A stretch of 6,509 nucleotides of DNA. It comes from Archangium sp. GTDB taxonomy: Bacteria > Myxococcota > Myxococcia > Myxococcales > Myxococcaceae. The notes under the pieces were generated by a model. It had not been told where the DNA came from. It searched no databases and saw only the letters and a program-made list of their open reading frames with translations. Positions 5,458-6,509 of this stretch are shown here, piece after piece. The stretch lies in NCBI GenBank assembly GCA_016793525.1, contig JAEUJT010000123.1:1-6509 (forward strand), in the 5' to 3' direction. A program made the position numbers and the translations under genes. How positions within the stretch are numbered: position 1 is the first letter of the stretch; each line of letters begins with the position of its first letter.

Positions 5458-6509
5458 ATGCTTCGATTCGCACTCGCCGCGTTCGCCGTCTCCACCGCCG
5501 CGCTCGCTCAAGAAGACGAGCCCACCCTCGCCTCCCCCGCCGCGGTCGACACCTCCGACACCGTCGGCAAGCGCCGGGTGGTGACGCCTGAGGAGCGCAA
5601 GGCCGCCCTCAAGGCCGCCGAAGACAAGAAGAAGGCCGACGCCGAGGCCGCCAAGAAGGCCGAAGAAGAGCGCAAGGTCGCCGAGGCCGACGCGAAGAAG
5701 AAGGCCGACGAGGCCGAGGCCGCGCGCAAGAAGGCCGAAAACGAAGCGCGCCTCAAGGCCGAAGCCGAGACCAAGCGCCTTCAAGACGAGAAAGACACCG
5801 CCGAGCGCCTGAAGAAGGCCGACGAAGAGAAGAAGCGCCTCGCCGAGCTCGAGAAGAAAGCGAAAGAAGACGAGAAGAAGCTCGCCGAAGAGCAGAAGCG
5901 CCGCGACGCCGAAGACAAGAAGGCCAAGGCCGAGGCCGACAAGAAGGCGAAAGAAGAGGCCGCCAAGCTCGCCGCCGAGGCGAAGGCCGCCGAGCTCGCC
6001 GCGAAGAAGAAGCTCGAGGCCGACGCCCGCGAGGCCGAGCTCGAGCTGAAGAAGCTGGAGCTGGAAAAGAAGAAGCTCGAGCTCGAGGAGAAGAAGCAGA
6101 AGGCCGAAGCAGACAAAAAGGCGAAGGAAGACGAGCGCGTTCGCGCCGAGGCCGAGCGCAAGCTGAAGGCGGACGAGGAGCGCACCAAGGCCGCCGAGAG
6201 CGCCAAGCAGAAGGCCGAGGCGCTGAAGGCCGAGCTCGAGCTCCGCCGCAAGGAGATCGAAGACAAGAAGCGCGCGGCCGACGATGAGAAGAAGAAGAAA
6301 GACGAAGAGCAGAAGCTCGCCGCCGAAGACAAGAAGCGCCTCGCCGAGCTCGAGAAGCAGGCGAAGGAGGAAGCGAAGCGGCAGGCCGAGGAGCAGAAGC
6401 GCCGCGACGCCGACGAGAAGAAGCGCCTCGCCGACGAGGAGCGGCAGCGCAAAGAAGACGAGAAGAAGCTCTCCGAGGAACAGCGCCGGCTCGCGGCAGA
6501 AGACCGCAA
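5458..6509 (+). CDS. Secreted TolA-like Lys/Glu/Ala-rich coiled-coil protein, 3' end missing
   Basis: An ATG at 5458 opens a frame with no stop through the window edge (350 full codons plus two bases). Residues 1-17, MLRFALAAFAVSTAALA, form a clear signal peptide, with likely cleavage after ALA before QEDE, so the product is exported to the periplasm or beyond. Residues 18-45 are a short acidic/polar linker (PTLASPAAVDTSDTVG, then KRRVVTPEERK). From about 46 to at least 350 it is almost entirely Lys, Glu, Ala, Asp, Arg and Leu with no proline or glycine, as expected of a very long helix: coiled coil or charged single alpha helix, like domain II of TolA. A Leu/Ala ladder at 186, 193, 200 and 207 is spaced by seven. 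It contains internal duplications. The gene is divergent from the kinase, with 88 bp between starts. The C-terminal domain, which would decide function, is outside the window. TolA-like describes composition, not proven homology. The frame is supported by the signal peptide and consistent GC-rich third positions. Confidence 0.85.
   Translation, partial: MLRFALAAFAVSTAALAQEDEPTLASPAAVDTSDTVGKRRVVTPEERKAALKAAEDKKKADAEAAKKAEEERKVAEADAKKKADEAEAARKKAENEARLKAEAETKRLQDEKDTAERLKKADEEKKRLAELEKKAKEDEKKLAEEQKRRDAEDKKAKAEADKKAKEEAAKLAAEAKAAELAAKKKLEADAREAELELKKLELEKKKLELEEKKQKAEADKKAKEDERVRAEAERKLKADEERTKAAESAKQKAEALKAELELRRKEIEDKKRAADDEKKKKDEEQKLAAEDKKRLAELEKQAKEEAKRQAEEQKRRDADEKKRLADEERQRKEDEKKLSEEQRRLAAEDR
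5830..5910 (+). repeat. Internal repeat, copy 1, in the coiled-coil gene
   Basis: This 81-bp segment encodes residues 125-151 (KKRLAELEKKAKEDEKKLA, then EEQKRRDA). It pairs with the copy at 6331-6411, 501 bp downstream in the same frame: the first 27 nt (5830-5856) and last 21 nt (5890-5910) are identical to the second copy, and 22 of 27 residues match. Exact nucleotide identity at the ends, beyond what the amino acid pattern needs, suggests duplication or recombination rather than composition alone. Confidence 0.7.
6331..6411 (+). repeat. Internal repeat, copy 2, in the coiled-coil gene
   Basis: This second copy of the 81-bp unit encodes residues 292-318 (KKRLAELEKQAKEEAKRQA, then EEQKRRDA). 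The flanks are exact at the DNA level (6331-6357 and 6391-6411) and the middle has diverged. A further 21-nt exact match, encoding KEDEKKL, links 5863-5883 with 6451-6471 at a different offset (588 bp), so the helix seems built from shuffled modules rather than one clean tandem array. Confidence 0.7.

Noticed and set aside
5287..5784. Gly/Leu-rich - strand open frame of 165 codons
   Set aside because: It covers the kinase glycine-loop region in the wrong frame and the antisense of the coiled-coil gene; low-complexity GLxxGL pattern comes from the opposite-strand codons.
6076..6087. CTCGAGCTCGAG palindrome
   Set aside because: It encodes Leu-Glu repeats inside the coiled coil, and the same kind of string appears wherever Leu-Glu pairs are coded in this window.
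5781..6509. Serine-rich - strand open frame
   Set aside because: It is the antisense of GAG/AAG/GCC codons in the coiled-coil gene, producing Ser/Phe/Ala runs. The + strand frame has the signal peptide and a real start.

Overview
The window reads as ordinary high-GC chromosomal DNA from a Myxococcota-type bacterium. The basis is the GC-rich third codon positions, a large soluble Hanks-type Ser/Thr kinase with myxobacterial-style C-terminal appendages, an SPFH protein, and long alanine/lysine/glutamate coiled-coil proteins. The taxonomic call is an inference from gene style; there is no rRNA or other marker.

Layout, left to right: (1) the 3' end of a + strand SPFH/Band 7 membrane-scaffold gene (1-318); (2) a complete + strand PlsC-type 1-acylglycerol-3-phosphate acyltransferase (380-1159); (3) a 16-bp convergent gap that contains most of a 14-bp palindrome; (4) a - strand double-hotdog MaoC-type acyl-thioester hydratase/dehydratase (2024 to 1176); (5) three bases upstream of it, a very large - strand Ser/Thr protein kinase (5369 to 2028), with an N-terminal kinase domain, a middle region that looks like an HD-GYP domain stripped of its metal ligands, and an all-helical HEAT-like C-terminus; (6) an 88-bp divergent promoter region (5370-5457); (7) a + strand secreted, extremely Lys/Glu/Ala-rich TolA-like coiled-coil protein starting at 5458 and still open at the window's right edge.

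The kinase and MaoC genes are spaced like a translationally coupled pair. The kinase and the coiled-coil gene are divergent and share one short intergenic region. PlsC (phospholipid assembly), MaoC (acyl chain metabolism) and SPFH (membrane microdomains) are all membrane-lipid related, but no pathway can be established from this window alone. There are no RNA genes, CRISPR arrays, insertion sequences or signs of recent transfer. The gene-free stretches are 319-379, 1160-1175 and 5370-5457, all under 100 bp. The points most worth a second look are the pseudo-HD-GYP/HEAT kinase architecture, the unfinished TolA-like gene with internal duplication, and a possible leaderless promoter in front of it. 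I did not find a clear, previously undescribed multi-gene system.
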